Positions 19,743 through 29,379 of a stretch of 64,000 nt of DNA are shown in pieces. The translations under genes and the position numbers were made by a program. Positions within the stretch are counted from its first letter, which is position 1. The number at the start of each line of letters is the position of its first letter. This DNA is from Mobilicoccus caccae. GTDB lineage: Bacteria; Actinomycetota; Actinomycetes; Actinomycetales; Dermatophilaceae. The stretch spans positions 1,035,199-1,099,198 of the forward strand of contig NZ_BSUO01000001.1 of the NCBI RefSeq assembly GCF_030161635.1. The letters are read 5' to 3'. The notes beneath the pieces are model-generated. The model did not search any database. It saw nothing but the letters and a program-made list of their open reading frames with translations, and had not been told where the DNA came from.

Positions 19743-20647
19743 TGCGCCCCGGATTCCTGCTCGGTGAGGTGTGGACCGGTCTGCGGCGGAGCCTGTCGAT
19801 GGCCGTCGCCGTCCTCATCGTCACGACGACGTCGTTGTTCTTCCTCGGCATGGGCCTGCTGGCCGACCGTCAGGTCGAGGCCGCCAAGGGGCACTGGTAC
19901 GACCGCGTCGAGGTCTCGATCTTCCTGTGCCCGGAGCGATCCAACGAGGCGGCCTGCGCCGGCGGGGCCATCACCAAGCAGCAGCAGGACGCCGTCCAAC
20001 TCATGCTCGAGTCGATGAAGCCGACGGTGAAGACCGTCTACTTCGAGTCCCAGGACGAGGCGTACGGCCGGTTCCAGGAGCAGTTCCGCGACAACCCGAC
20101 GTTCGCCGACACCCCCAAGGAGGCGATCCCCGCGGCGTTCCGGGTCAAGTTGTCCGACCCCTCGCAGTACGCGCTCGTCCACCAGACGTTCGCCACGATG
20201 CCGGGAGTCGCCGCGGTCAACGACATCCGAGAGGTGCTCGATCCGTTGATCCGGGTGCTGTCGCTGCTGCGCACCGTGGCGCTCGGGTTGGCCGCCGTCA
20301 TGCTGGTCGCCGCCGTCCTGCTCACCTCGACGACGATCCGGCAGGTCGCCTGGTCCCGTCGCCGCGAGGTGGGGATCAAACGGATGGTCGGCGCGTCCAA
20401 GCTCACGATCCGGTTGCCCTTCGTCCTCGAGATCCTCCTGGCCTCGCTCGTCGGCGCGGGACTGGCCGTGGCCTCGCTCGCGGCCGTCGTGCACTTCGGC
20501 GTCTCGGGCCTGGCGGCGCGGTTCCGGGACTTCGCCTGGGTGGGACTCGACGACGTCTGGGCCGTCTCCGGATGGCTCGTCCTCGTGGCCGCGGTCGTCT
20601 CGATCGTCGTCTCGTGGCTGTCGCTGTCCCGGTACGTGCGGGTCTGA
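19739..20647 (+). CDS. ftsX: Cell-division permease-like protein FtsX
   Basis: A 302 aa membrane partner of FtsE. TM1 is about residues 20-42, a large extracytoplasmic domain (about 45-175, including the [11 protein letters not shown]-like region [19 protein letters not shown]) follows, then three C-terminal helices ([57 protein letters not shown]). The conserved [14 protein letters not shown] loop is present. Translation is coupled to ftsE. Confidence 0.93.
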
Positions 20648-20751
20648 GCGCGATATCTGCTTCGCCGCCGTGCCCGAGGTCGCCTATCCTGATGGGCCGG
20701 CCACATCCGGTGGACACATGCCGGTCGAGAAGTCGAGGAGGTGAGGACGCC

Positions 20752-21222
20752 ATGGCCAAGGAGAAGGGCACGAACGTCGTCGCGCGCAACCGCAAGGCGC
20801 GTCACGACTACATCATCGAGGACACCTTCGAGGCCGGTCTCGTCCTCACCGGCACCGAGGTCAAGTCCCTGCGTCAGGGGCGGGCGAGTCTGGTCGACGG
20901 GTTCGCCTCGGTCGACGGGGGAGAGGCCTGGCTGGAAGGGGTCCACATCCCCGAGTACCACCAGGGCACCTGGACCAACCACGCCGCGCGACGCAAGCGC
21001 AAGCTCCTGCTGCACCGCGGTGAGATCGACAAGCTCGCCATCAAGAGCCGCGAGGCCGGACACACCATCGTGCCGCTGCAGCTGTACTTCAAGGACGGCC
21101 GGGCCAAGGTCGAGATCGCGCTCGCCAAGGGCAAGCGGGAGTACGACAAGCGCCACGCACTCAGGGAGCGCCAGGACCGCCGCGAGGCCGAGCGTGCCAT
21201 GTCGCTGCGCATGGCCCGCTGA
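20752..21222 (+). CDS. smpB: SsrA-binding protein SmpB
   Basis: A 156 aa RNA-binding OB-fold protein that loads tmRNA on stalled ribosomes. It shows [35 protein letters not shown] and the basic C-terminal tail ([20 protein letters not shown]). ATG 20752 follows GAGGAGGTGAGG. Its partner tmRNA gene lies 0.7 kb downstream, with one small oxidase-like gene between. Confidence 0.96.
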   Translation: MAKEKGTNVVARNRKARHDYIIEDTFEAGLVLTGTEVKSLRQGRASLVDGFASVDGGEAWLEGVHIPEYHQGTWTNHAARRKRKLLLHRGEIDKLAIKSREAGHTIVPLQLYFKDGRAKVEIALAKGKREYDKRHALRERQDRREAERAMSLRMAR

Positions 21223-21355
21223 GTCCACGCCCCCACCTCCCGGCCGCCGGCGGCGGGAAATTCGTCACACCACTGCGGGCCCCGTCGTGGTCCGCCACGC
21301 CGATAGGGTGGTGACCCGGCCGCACCGAGGCGGCGCCGGGGCGAGAGGAGCAGCG

Positions 21356-21778
21356 ATGATCTACGACGACAACGAGGGCGTCCAGGTGCTGGACGAGGCC
21401 GACAGCTGGGACCTGCTCGAGGCCCACTCGTTCGGACGCCTCGCCTACGCCATCGGGTCGCGCCCGGAGCTGGTCCCCATCAACTACTGCGCCCGCGACC
21501 GCAAGATCTACTTCCGCACCGCCGGCGGCAGCAAGCTGTTCGGCGTCACGGTCAACCACAACGTCGCCTTCGAGATGGACACCATCCGCGGCGACATCGC
21601 GAGGAGCGTCATCGTCGCCGGCACCGCCCGGCGTCTGGAGTCCGAGGACGAGATCGAGTTCGCCCAGTCGCTGCCGCTGCGCCCGTGGATCCCCACCGAC
21701 AAGTTCAACTACGTCGAGATCGAGGTCGACGAGATCAGCGGCCGCGAGTTCCACCTCGGCCCCGAGCCCTGCGACTGA
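21356..21778 (+). CDS. Pyridoxamine 5'-phosphate oxidase-family flavin-binding protein
   Basis: A 140 aa split-barrel protein of the PPOX/Pyridox_ox_2 type. Features are ECWDLL-like SWDLLEAHSFGRLAYAIG, VPINYCARDRKIYFRTAGGSK and NVAFEMD. Such proteins bind FMN, F420 or haem; the actual substrate is unknown. GAGAGGAG precedes ATG 21356, and TAGGGT at about 21303-21308 is a possible -10. It sits between smpB and ssrA. Confidence 0.8.
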   Translation: MIYDDNEGVQVLDEADSWDLLEAHSFGRLAYAIGSRPELVPINYCARDRKIYFRTAGGSKLFGVTVNHNVAFEMDTIRGDIARSVIVAGTARRLESEDEIEFAQSLPLRPWIPTDKFNYVEIEVDEISGREFHLGPEPCD

Positions 21779-21934
21779 CCCCGGGCATCCGGCCCGGGGC
21801 GTCCGGGCGGGAATGAGTTCGACGGCGTCGTCGTTGTGCTCATAGACTGATCGTCTCCGCCTCCACGGCGGGCCGTGCCGGTGAGGTCGCCGGCGATGAC
21901 AACTGCACAGGGTGACGTACCCTCCGCCAACCGC

Positions 21935-22297
21935 GGGGGTGATCGGTTTCGACGTTGATCGTGTGAGCAGGAGAAGCGGGTCGAGGATGCTGAGTTATCT
22001 CGTAAACGCCCTCAGCAAACCTATAGGTGCCGATTCCAAGCGCACCGACTTCGCCCTCGCCGCCTGAGCGAGCCCGAAGTCTGTCAGCCTAGGTGTGATC
22101 TCGGCCTAGTGTCTGGCATCAGCTAGAGATCTTGCTGCGTAGCGGTGTCGGGACGCTACGTGGGACTCCTTCTCGACTGGGCCTGTCAGCGGACGTGTGC
22201 GTGCGAGCGCTGGGGCCGAGAAAATCCACAGCGCACTGCACCCGGAGAAGTCCTGGTCTAGCGTCAGCGGACGCGGGTTCGATTCCCGCCACCTCCA
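21935..22297 (+). ncRNA. ssrA: Transfer-messenger RNA
   Basis: The 5' end GGGGGTGATCGGTTTCGAC and the 3' end GGGTTCGATTCCCGCC plus CACCTCC-A pair to make the tRNA-like acceptor (one G-U). The tag frame starts at GCC 22029 and reads A-D-S-K-R-T-D-F-A-L-A-A with TGA at 22065-22067, close to the mycobacterial tag ADSHQRDYALAA. The CCA tail appears not to be encoded. TACCCT at 21918-21923 is the likely -10. A strong terminator follows. Confidence 0.96.
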
Positions 22298-22337
22298 CTC
22301 CTGCGGCGAGTGGGTACGTCACCTCAGTGCAGCCACG

Positions 22338-22368
22338 GGCCCCGACATCGACGATGTCGGGGCCTTTG
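22338..22368 (+). terminator. tmRNA intrinsic terminator
   Basis: GGCCCCGACATC pairs perfectly with GATGTCGGGGCC around a 3-base loop and is followed by TTTG, 40 nt after the tmRNA 3' end. Confidence 0.88.
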
Positions 22369-22603
22369 TCATGCCTGCCTCGTCATGCCCGCGACACACG
22401 TCGGGAAAAGCGCAACACGACGTCCGCACAGGCGAAACAGTGCCGAAACACCGGCTCTCTACCTTCTGGGTATGACGACGCGTCACCTCGGTCGGGTACG
22501 GCGACCGCGGGCGTCACGAACAGCGCGAACCGCCTCGAAGCGCAGGCGGTCCGAGCGAGGACGGGGACCGGCTCGTTCTCACCCGAGAAGAAGGGATCGC
22601 CAC

Positions 22604-23443
22604 ATGTGCAGACTCCTCGCCTTTGCAGGCCCCACTCCCGGCACGTTCGCGCAGGCCGTGGGCGCCGCCGAGACCGCCGACTTCCAGCGCTTGGCCAGGC
22701 TGCACGGCGACGGCTGGGGAGTGATGTGGAACCGGGACGATCCGGAGCTGCCCTCCCTGGCCCGCTACCGCGCCCACTTCGACGGCCAGGACGACGCGGC
22801 GCTCACCCGGGCGCTCACCGCGTGCGTCGGCCGTGCCGGGGTCGCCCATCTGCGGATGGCCACGGCGGGGCTGCCGGTCGAGGTCGGCAACACCCACCCG
22901 TTCATCGACGGCACGTTCGGCATGGCCCACAACGGGACCATCGTGTCGCGCGAGGTCCTGCGGTCCTGGCTGTCGGACGACTCACGACGCGGCCTCACCG
23001 GGACGACGGATTCCGAGCTCTACTTCGCCCTGGTGCGCGAGCGGGTCCGCGACGGCGAGACGCTCTCCGACGCGGTGGCGGGCGTCGTGGGGGCCGTGGG
23101 GTCGATCGAACCGCAGTGCAGCCTCAACGCCGTGTTCCTCTCCCCGTTCGAGATGGTCGTGGTGCGCTCGAGCACCCACGCGCCCATCCCCGTCACCCAC
23201 TTCGTCGAACGCGGCTTCGCGCTCACCGAACTACCCCTGCACCACCTCGACGAGTACTACCGGATGTCGATGCTGCGGAGGTCCGACGGCGCCGTCGTCT
23301 TCGCCTCCTCGGGGCTCGACACCACCGGGTGGGACGAACTGCCGGCCGACTCCCTCACCCACGTCGACCTCGCCACCATGGCGGTCACCACGAGGTCGCT
23401 GCTGCTCGGCGCCCCCGTGCTTCCGCTGTCCGCGGCGGCCTGA
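22604..23443 (+). CDS. Class II glutamine amidotransferase (YafJ/EgtC-like)
   Basis: A 279 aa Ntn-type amidotransferase. The catalytic Cys is residue 2 (MCRLLAFAG), followed by DGWGVMW, RAGVAHLRMAT and GNTHPFIDGTFGMAHNGTI. The length matches stand-alone YafJ/EgtC proteins. No ergothioneine genes are nearby, so the EgtC role is not supported. A TACCTT hexamer near 22459 may be the promoter. ATG 22604 was chosen because the Cys must be N-terminal. Confidence 0.88.
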   Translation: MCRLLAFAGPTPGTFAQAVGAAETADFQRLARLHGDGWGVMWNRDDPELPSLARYRAHFDGQDDAALTRALTACVGRAGVAHLRMATAGLPVEVGNTHPFIDGTFGMAHNGTIVSREVLRSWLSDDSRRGLTGTTDSELYFALVRERVRDGETLSDAVAGVVGAVGSIEPQCSLNAVFLSPFEMVVVRSSTHAPIPVTHFVERGFALTELPLHHLDEYYRMSMLRRSDGAVVFASSGLDTTGWDELPADSLTHVDLATMAVTTRSLLLGAPVLPLSAAA

Positions 23444-23524
23444 TCCACGCGCCCACCCGCGTCGCCCACACGGCGTCGCTCACGAGGACGTCGCGTGGGC
23501 GGCGCCGTCGGGGTAGCGGCGTCG

Positions 23525-24487
23525 TCAGGTCGTGGGGCGGGCGTGGACGCAGGTCGTGACGAGGCGGGCCGCGGTCCGCGCGGTGCGGGAGTCGACGTCC
23601 ATCGGCGGGCAGAGTTCGACGACGTCGAGCAGTGCGAGCTTGCCCGAGGCGGCGACCTGGCGGCAGACCGCCTCGATCACCTCCACCGGGACTCCGCACG
23701 CGGCGGGCGCGCTGACGCCCGGGGCGACCGCAGCGGGCAGGACGTCGAGGTCGATCGAGAGGTGGACGACGTCGACGCGCGTGAGCAGATCGTCGACGAC
23801 GTTGAGCACTTCGCCCAGATGACTTGCGCCGCAGTCGATGTCGAGGACGTAACTGACGCCCAGCTCGTCGGCCTTGTCGAACAGGGCGGCGGTGTTGGAG
23901 GGTTCGGCGATGCCGATGATCGTGTAGTCGAAGATGCGCCCGGCCTCGGCGTCGGTGGTCGCCATCTGCAGGAAGGGCGTCCCGGAGGTCGCTCGCTCGG
24001 CCTCACGGAGGTCGAAGTGGGCGTCGAGGTTGAGCACGCCGACCCGGGCGTCCTGCAGGCGGTCGGCGCGGGTGCGGCCGAGGTAGCTGCCCCACGCCGT
24101 CTCGTGACCGCCACCGAGCACGACGACGAGGTCGTGGGCGTCGAGCAGTTCGGCGACCAGCCCGCCCACGGCCTCGTGACCGGCCTCGAGATCCTCACCC
24201 TCGACGACGACCGTTCCGGCGTCGAAGATCGGGAGGTCGGTGTGCAGGGCCAGCGGCGCCAGGGCCTCACGGAGGGCGTCCGGTCCGGCCGCGGCGCCGG
24301 GGCGTCCACCGTTGCGTCGGACCCCCTCGTCGCTGGCGAACCCGACGAGGGCGACCCCGCCGTCGCGCCCGCGGAGTCCGTCACCGGCCATGGTGAGCTG
24401 CACCTGCTGATGCCACCGCCGGTGCTCCCGGCCGTCGCCGTCGTCGCGTCCTTGCCAGATGCCGGGGTCGAAGCTGTTCCTGCTCAT
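23525..24487 (-). CDS. hutG: Formimidoylglutamase
   Basis: Arginase-family Mn enzyme, last step of histidine degradation: N-formimidoyl-glutamate to glutamate plus formamide. 320 aa. Metal-binding motifs are GGGHETAWG, LNLDAHFDLRE and SIDLDVLPAAVAPG. ATG 24487 overlaps the stop of the phzF-like gene (ATGA) and also lies 7 nt after TAGGGT (24500-24495), so it may be expressed both by coupling and from a leaderless transcript. It is divergent from iclR and the other hut genes. Confidence 0.9.
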   Translation of the reverse strand: MSRNSFDPGIWQGRDDGDGREHRRWHQQVQLTMAGDGLRGRDGGVALVGFASDEGVRRNGGRPGAAAGPDALREALAPLALHTDLPIFDAGTVVVEGEDLEAGHEAVGGLVAELLDAHDLVVVLGGGHETAWGSYLGRTRADRLQDARVGVLNLDAHFDLREAERATSGTPFLQMATTDAEAGRIFDYTIIGIAEPSNTAALFDKADELGVSYVLDIDCGASHLGEVLNVVDDLLTRVDVVHLSIDLDVLPAAVAPGVSAPAACGVPVEVIEAVCRQVAASGKLALLDVVELCPPMDVDSRTARTAARLVTTCVHARPTT

Positions 24488-25346
24488 GACACCGACCCTA
24501 GTTCGACCGTGCCGGTCACGAGAGGCCTTGCCCGACCGCCGACCCAGATCTCCCCGTCGGCCGCGGCGATCGACACCCGGCCCGCGCGGCCGAGCACGGT
24601 GCCCTGCGCAGCGACGTACTCCTGCGGCAGGATTCCCGCGCCGACGAGCCACACCGCGAGCCCGGCGTTGAGGCTGCCGGTCACGGGGTCCTCGGGAACG
24701 CCGAGGCTCGGGACGAACGCGCGCACCTCGACGTCCGCGGGGCCACCAGGAGCGTCGGCCGAGGGCGTGGGGTGCGGTCCGATCACGCCGACCTTGTGTC
24801 CTCCCAGGGCGCTCATGTCCGGCCGCAGCCGCAGGACCGTGTCGGCGTCGTGGAGCAACAGACCCAGCCAGCCCGGTCCGTTGTCGACCCAGTTGGCGTC
24901 GCGAATCTCGCCCGGGTCCAGGCCGAGCGCCGCACCCACCTGCGCGAGGGTCGCCGGGTCGACCTCACCGGATCGGCGCAGCGGTGGCGCCGCGAAGGCG
25001 AGGTCGTCGCCGCTGCGGCGGATCCGCACGAGGCCGACACCGCACTCCTGGACGAGAGTGTCCTCGTCGTGCGGGCGGCCACCCGCCTCGAGCCAGGCCC
25101 GCGCGGAGCCGAGGGTGGGGTGCCCGGCGAACGGGAGCTCACCACCGGGGGTGAAGATGCGCAGCCGGTAGTCGGCCTCGGCCACGGTCGGGGGAGGAGG
25201 AACGTCGTCTCCGACAGGTTCGTCCATCGGGCGAAGGCGGCCATGTCCGCGTCACCGACGTCGGCGGCGTCGTGGACGACCGCGACCGGATTGCCTCGGA
25301 AGGGTTCTCGGGAGAACACGTCGACCTGCGTGAAGCGAAGCGTCAT
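24484..25346 (-). CDS. PhzF-family isomerase, frame broken
   Basis: A 287 aa protein if one base is restored. It opens with FTQVDVFSREPFRGNPVAVV (catalytic-Glu region in PhzF) and continues with FTPGGELPFAGHPTLGSA and EDPVTGSLNAGLAVWL, the second half of the DAP-epimerase-like fold. The break is in the five-G run 25190-25194 (coding strand C); one more C joins ETTFLLP to PPTVAEADYRL. TAGAGT (25359-25354) lies 7 nt before ATG 25346. A role in the hut pathway is unknown; coupling to hutG suggests one. Confidence 0.85.
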
Positions 25347-25427
25347 GGCCCCGACTCTAGGGTGGGTGGACGCTGCAGCGAGGGCGGCGGGACGGTCCGG
25401 CTCTGGACCTCTCGAACTCCACCTCGG

Positions 25428-25500
25428 ACAGTAGGTGAGGACGAGACAGCAGGTCCTGCGCGGCTGTCTCGGACGTGAGCGGCTGTATCAGGTGGAGGGG
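25428..25500. repeat. Intergenic repeat element, copy 1
   Basis: A 25 bp stretch (25428-25452) is identical to 38773-38797, followed by the inverted repeat GAGACAGC...GCTGTCTC and a CAGGTGG-aGGGG end that is also shared. It lies between phzF and iclR. Element type unknown; see the repeat finding. Confidence 0.75.
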
Positions 25501-25506
25501 AGTGGG

Positions 25507-26262
25507 ATGTCGCGAGTACCGGCGGCGGCGAACACGCTGCGGATCCTGCGTCACCTGGCGGGTCGGCGCGGTCCGGTGTCGGCGATGTCCATCGCGACGG
25601 CGCTCGACCTGCCGCGCTCCAGCGTCTACCACCTGTTGTCGGTCATGGTCGACGCCGGCTTCGTCGTGCACCTGCCCGAGGAGCGGCTGTACGGGATCGG
25701 ACCGGTCTCGGCCGAGCTGTCGACCGCGTACGTGCGTCAGGCTCCGCTGACCCGGATCGCCACCCCGGCGCTCGCGGCGCTGGTCGACCGGATGGGGGAG
25801 AACGCCCATCTGTCCGTGCTCCACGGCCGCGACGTCGTCTACGTCGTCGAGATGCGCGCCGCCGGTCGTCCCGTCCTCATCACCGATGTGGGGGTGCGGC
25901 TGCCGGCACACCTCACGGCCAGCGGCCGCGCGCTCCTCGCCGACCTGTCGGCCGCCCAGATCCGGGCCCTGTACCCGAGTGCGGACGCCTTTCCGGCGGC
26001 CACGGGCGAGGCCTGGTCGCCGACCCGCTTGCGTACGGAGTTGCAGGCCGTGCGGCGTCGTGGCTGGGCCGTGGAGTCGGGCGACGTCACCGCGGGCCTG
26101 TCGTCGGTGGCGGTCGCCGTGCACGACCACCTGGGCTGGCCGGCCGCGGCCATCGCGCTGACCTTCGAGGACGCCCGCATCGGTCCGCACGCCCACGCGG
26201 AGCTGGCAGCCGAGTTGACCCGGGTCGCCGACCGCCTCACCGCTCGGCTGCGCACCGGCTGA
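25507..26262 (+). CDS. IclR-family transcriptional regulator, probable hut regulator
   Basis: A 251 aa protein. The winged HTH (about residues 5-65: ANTLRILRHLAG, SSVYHLLSVMVDAGF) precedes the IclR effector domain (GRDVVYVVEMRAAGRPV, RLPAHLTASGRALLADL). GGAGGGGAG precedes ATG 25507. It is immediately upstream of hutU and divergent from phzF-hutG, so control of histidine catabolism is likely but inferred. Confidence 0.85.
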   Translation: MSRVPAAANTLRILRHLAGRRGPVSAMSIATALDLPRSSVYHLLSVMVDAGFVVHLPEERLYGIGPVSAELSTAYVRQAPLTRIATPALAALVDRMGENAHLSVLHGRDVVYVVEMRAAGRPVLITDVGVRLPAHLTASGRALLADLSAAQIRALYPSADAFPAATGEAWSPTRLRTELQAVRRRGWAVESGDVTAGLSSVAVAVHDHLGWPAAAIALTFEDARIGPHAHAELAAELTRVADRLTARLRTG

Positions 26263-26316
26263 GACCGCCTCCGGTGCACGGCGATCCGCGAGGGGCGCGG
26301 TTCGGCCGCGACAGGA

Positions 26317-26378
26317 TCTGGGATCCCAGACACCCATCGCGATTCCGACGGTGACACGGGTTGTCGGTGGCGGGTGTC
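26317..26378. promoter_or_regulatory. Palindromes upstream of hutU
   Basis: A perfect 14 bp palindrome TCTGGGATCCCAGA (26317-26330) is followed by a 7 bp inverted repeat GACACCC (26329-26335) and GGGTGTC (26372-26378). They lie 40-100 bp before hutU and are candidate IclR operators. No sequence consensus supports this. Confidence 0.35.
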
Positions 26379-26417
26379 ATGGTGGGCAAGCACCAGACCC
26401 GACGAAGGAGTCGACCC

Positions 26418-28142
26418 ATGGCCCTGCCCGGAGCACGAGAGGTCCGCGCACCACGCGGCACCGACATCAGCGCCAAGAGCTGGCAGACCGAGGCGCCGCT
26501 GCGCATGCTCTGCAACAACCTCGATCCCGAGGTCGCCGAGCGTCCCGACGACCTCGTCGTCTACGGAGGCACCGGCCGTGCGGCGCGGTCGTGGGCGGCG
26601 TTCGACGCGATCATCGCGACGCTGAAGACGCTGGAGGAGGACGAGACGCTCCTCGTGCAGTCCGGCAAGCCCGTCGGCGTCTTCCGCACCCACGTGTGGG
26701 CACCGCGGGTGCTCATCGCCAACAGCAACCTCGTGGGCGACTGGGCCACGTGGCCGGAGTTCCGCAGGCTAGAGGCCGAGGGGCTCATGATGTACGGCCA
26801 GATGACGGCCGGATCGTGGATCTACATCGCCACCCAGGGCATCCTCCAGGGCACGTACGAGACCTTCGCCGCCGTCGCGCTCAAGATGCACGCCGAGGGC
26901 CGCATCCCCGAGCCCACGCTGGCCGGCACCCTCACGCTCACCGGTGGCTGCGGCGGGATGGGCGGCGCGCAGCCACTCGCCGTCACGCTCAACGGGGGCG
27001 CCGTGCTCGTCGTCGACGTCGACCGTGCGCGCCTCGAGCGCCGCATGGGCAAGCGCTACCTCGACGAGGTCACCGACAACATCGACGACGCGCTCACCCA
27101 GCTGCGGGCGGCCAAGGACGCCGGGCGGGCCCTGTCCGTCGGTCTCGTGGGCAACGCCGCCGAGGTGTTCCCCGAGATGCTGCGCCGCCACCAGGCCGGC
27201 GAGATCGTCGTCGACGTCGTCACCGACCAGACCAGCGCCCACGACCCCCTGTCCTACCTGCCCGCCGACATCCCGATGGATCAGTGGGACGCCGAGGCGA
27301 AGGCCGACCCCGAGGGCTTCACCAAGAAGGCCCGCGAGTCGATGGCCGCGCAGGTTCAGGCGATGGTCGAGTTCGCCGACGCCGGCGCCGAAGTGTTCGA
27401 CTACGGCAACTCCATCCGCGACGAGGCACGTCACGCCGGGTACACGCGCGCGTTCGACTTCCCCGGTTTCGTCCCGGCCTACATCCGCCCCCTGTTCTGC
27501 GAGGGCCTCGGCCCGTTCCGGTGGGTCGCGCTCTCCGGTGACCCGGAGGACATCAGGGTCACCGACGAGGCCATCAAAGAGCTCTTCCCCGACAACGAGC
27601 ACCTGCACCGCTGGATCGACGCGGCCGCCGAGCACGTCGAGTTCGAGGGTCTGCCGGCGCGCATCTGCTGGCTCGGGTACGGCGAACGTCACCAGGCCGG
27701 CCTGCTGTTCAACGACCTCGTGCGCGAGGGCAAGGTCAAGGCGCCCATCGTCATCGGCCGCGACCACCTCGATTCGGGCTCGGTCGCCTCCCCGTACCGC
27801 GAGACCGAGGGGATGCTCGACGGCTCAGACGCCATCGCCGACTGGCCGCTGCTCAACGCGCTCACGGCCACGTCGTCGGGAGCCACGTGGGTCTCGATCC
27901 ATCACGGCGGTGGAGTCGGCATCGGCCGGTCCATCCATGCCGGGCAGGTCGGCGTCGCCGACGGCACCGAGCTGGCCGCCGAGAAGCTGTCGCGGCTGCT
28001 CACCAACGACCCGGGCATGGGCGTCATCCGGCACGCCGACGCCGGGTACGAGCGGGCGATCGAGGTCGCTGACGAGCGTGGGGTCCGTATCCCGATGCGG
28101 GAGAACGACCTCGCAGCAGGCGAGGGCGGGGGAGCGCGGTGA
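26418..28142 (+). CDS. hutU: Urocanate hydratase
   Basis: Second step of histidine degradation: urocanate to imidazolonepropionate, using tightly bound NAD+. 574 aa. Diagnostic stretches are [36 protein letters not shown] and the active-site region [20 protein letters not shown] precedes ATG 26418. It overlaps hutI by GTGA. Confidence 0.95.
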   Translation: MALPGAREVRAPRGTDISAKSWQTEAPLRMLCNNLDPEVAERPDDLVVYGGTGRAARSWAAFDAIIATLKTLEEDETLLVQSGKPVGVFRTHVWAPRVLIANSNLVGDWATWPEFRRLEAEGLMMYGQMTAGSWIYIATQGILQGTYETFAAVALKMHAEGRIPEPTLAGTLTLTGGCGGMGGAQPLAVTLNGGAVLVVDVDRARLERRMGKRYLDEVTDNIDDALTQLRAAKDAGRALSVGLVGNAAEVFPEMLRRHQAGEIVVDVVTDQTSAHDPLSYLPADIPMDQWDAEAKADPEGFTKKARESMAAQVQAMVEFADAGAEVFDYGNSIRDEARHAGYTRAFDFPGFVPAYIRPLFCEGLGPFRWVALSGDPEDIRVTDEAIKELFPDNEHLHRWIDAAAEHVEFEGLPARICWLGYGERHQAGLLFNDLVREGKVKAPIVIGRDHLDSGSVASPYRETEGMLDGSDAIADWPLLNALTATSSGATWVSIHHGGGVGIGRSIHAGQVGVADGTELAAEKLSRLLTNDPGMGVIRHADAGYERAIEVADERGVRIPMRENDLAAGEGGGAR

Positions 28143-29332
28143 GCGAGCTCTTCACCGGCATCGGCGAACTGCTGACCAACGATCCCGGGCGGCCGAGGAT
28201 CATCGACGCGGCCCTCGTCGTCGACGGGGGCACGATCGCCTGGGTGGGGGAGCGCGCGCAGGCACCCACCGCGGATCGGCACACCTTCCTCCAGGGGCGG
28301 GCGATGCTTCCGGGCTGGGTCGACTCGCACACCCACCTCGTGTTCGCCGGTGACCGTTCGGCCGAGTTCGAGGCCCGGATGGCGGGGGAGTCCTACGCCG
28401 CGGGAGGGATCGGGGTCACGACGACGGCCACCCGCGCGGCGAGCGACGACACCCTCGCGGCACTGCTCGGCGACCGCGTCCGCGAGGCCGTGGCCGGCGG
28501 GACGACCTACCTGGAGACCAAGACCGGCTACGGCCTGTCCGTCGAGCAGGAGCAACGCGCGGCCAGGCTCGCCGCCAAGGCCGTCGACGAGGTCACCTAC
28601 CTGGGTGCGCACCTCGTGCCCCGCGGTCCTGACGGCGAACCCGTCGACGCCGACGAGTACGTCGACCTCGTGTGCGGTCCCATGCTCGAGGCCGTGCGCC
28701 CGTACGTGCGGTGGGCCGACGTCTTCTGCGAGGACGGAGCGTTCACCCCCGAGCAGTCCCGCCGCGTGCTCGAGGCCGCCCGCGATGCAGGGCTCGGTCT
28801 GCGTGTGCACGGCAACCAGCTCGGCCGCTCCGGTGGTGTCGAGCTGGCGGTCGAGATGGGCGCGGCCAGCGTCGATCACGTCAACCACGTCGACGAGGCC
28901 GACGTCGAGGCGCTCGCCGGCTCCGACGTCGTCGCCACCGTGCTCCCGGCCTGCGACCTGTCCACCCGGGCTCCGCTCGCGCCGGCGCGACGTCTGCTCG
29001 ACGCGGGGGCCACCGTGGCCATCGCGAGCAACTGCAACCCCGGAACCAGCTACACCTCGTCGATGAACTTCTGCGTCGGCACCGCGGTCCTCCAGATGGG
29101 AATGACCGTCATCGAGGCCGTTCGTGCCGCGACCTGGGGTGGAGCCCGAGCGCTGCGTCGGGAGGTCGGCACCGACGACCGTCCGGCCGTCGGCTCCGTG
29201 CAGGTCGGTGCCCGCGCAGATCTGCACGTGCTCGACGCCCCGGCCGCGATCCACCTCGCCTACCGGCCGGGCATGCCCCTCACCTGGGGAGTCTGGCGGG
29301 CCGGCCAACAGGTCGTCGCCCCCGTTCTGTAG
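28139..29332 (+). CDS. hutI: Imidazolonepropionase
   Basis: Third step of histidine degradation, hydrolysing imidazolonepropionate to formiminoglutamate. 397 aa amidohydrolase with metal motif [12 protein letters not shown], the TKTGYGLS segment, [10 protein letters not shown] and [13 protein letters not shown] 28139 overlaps the hutU stop, indicating coupling. Confidence 0.95.
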   Translation: MSELFTGIGELLTNDPGRPRIIDAALVVDGGTIAWVGERAQAPTADRHTFLQGRAMLPGWVDSHTHLVFAGDRSAEFEARMAGESYAAGGIGVTTTATRAASDDTLAALLGDRVREAVAGGTTYLETKTGYGLSVEQEQRAARLAAKAVDEVTYLGAHLVPRGPDGEPVDADEYVDLVCGPMLEAVRPYVRWADVFCEDGAFTPEQSRRVLEAARDAGLGLRVHGNQLGRSGGVELAVEMGAASVDHVNHVDEADVEALAGSDVVATVLPACDLSTRAPLAPARRLLDAGATVAIASNCNPGTSYTSSMNFCVGTAVLQMGMTVIEAVRAATWGGARALRREVGTDDRPAVGSVQVGARADLHVLDAPAAIHLAYRPGMPLTWGVWRAGQQVVAPVL

Positions 29333-29379
29333 GTCCAGCTCGGTCCGTCGCCCCCGGACCGGAACCCGAAGAGAGACCC

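Noticed and set aside
22604-23443. EgtC of ergothioneine synthesis
   Set aside because: No egtA, egtB, egtD or egtE lies nearby; only the class II amidotransferase fold is supported.
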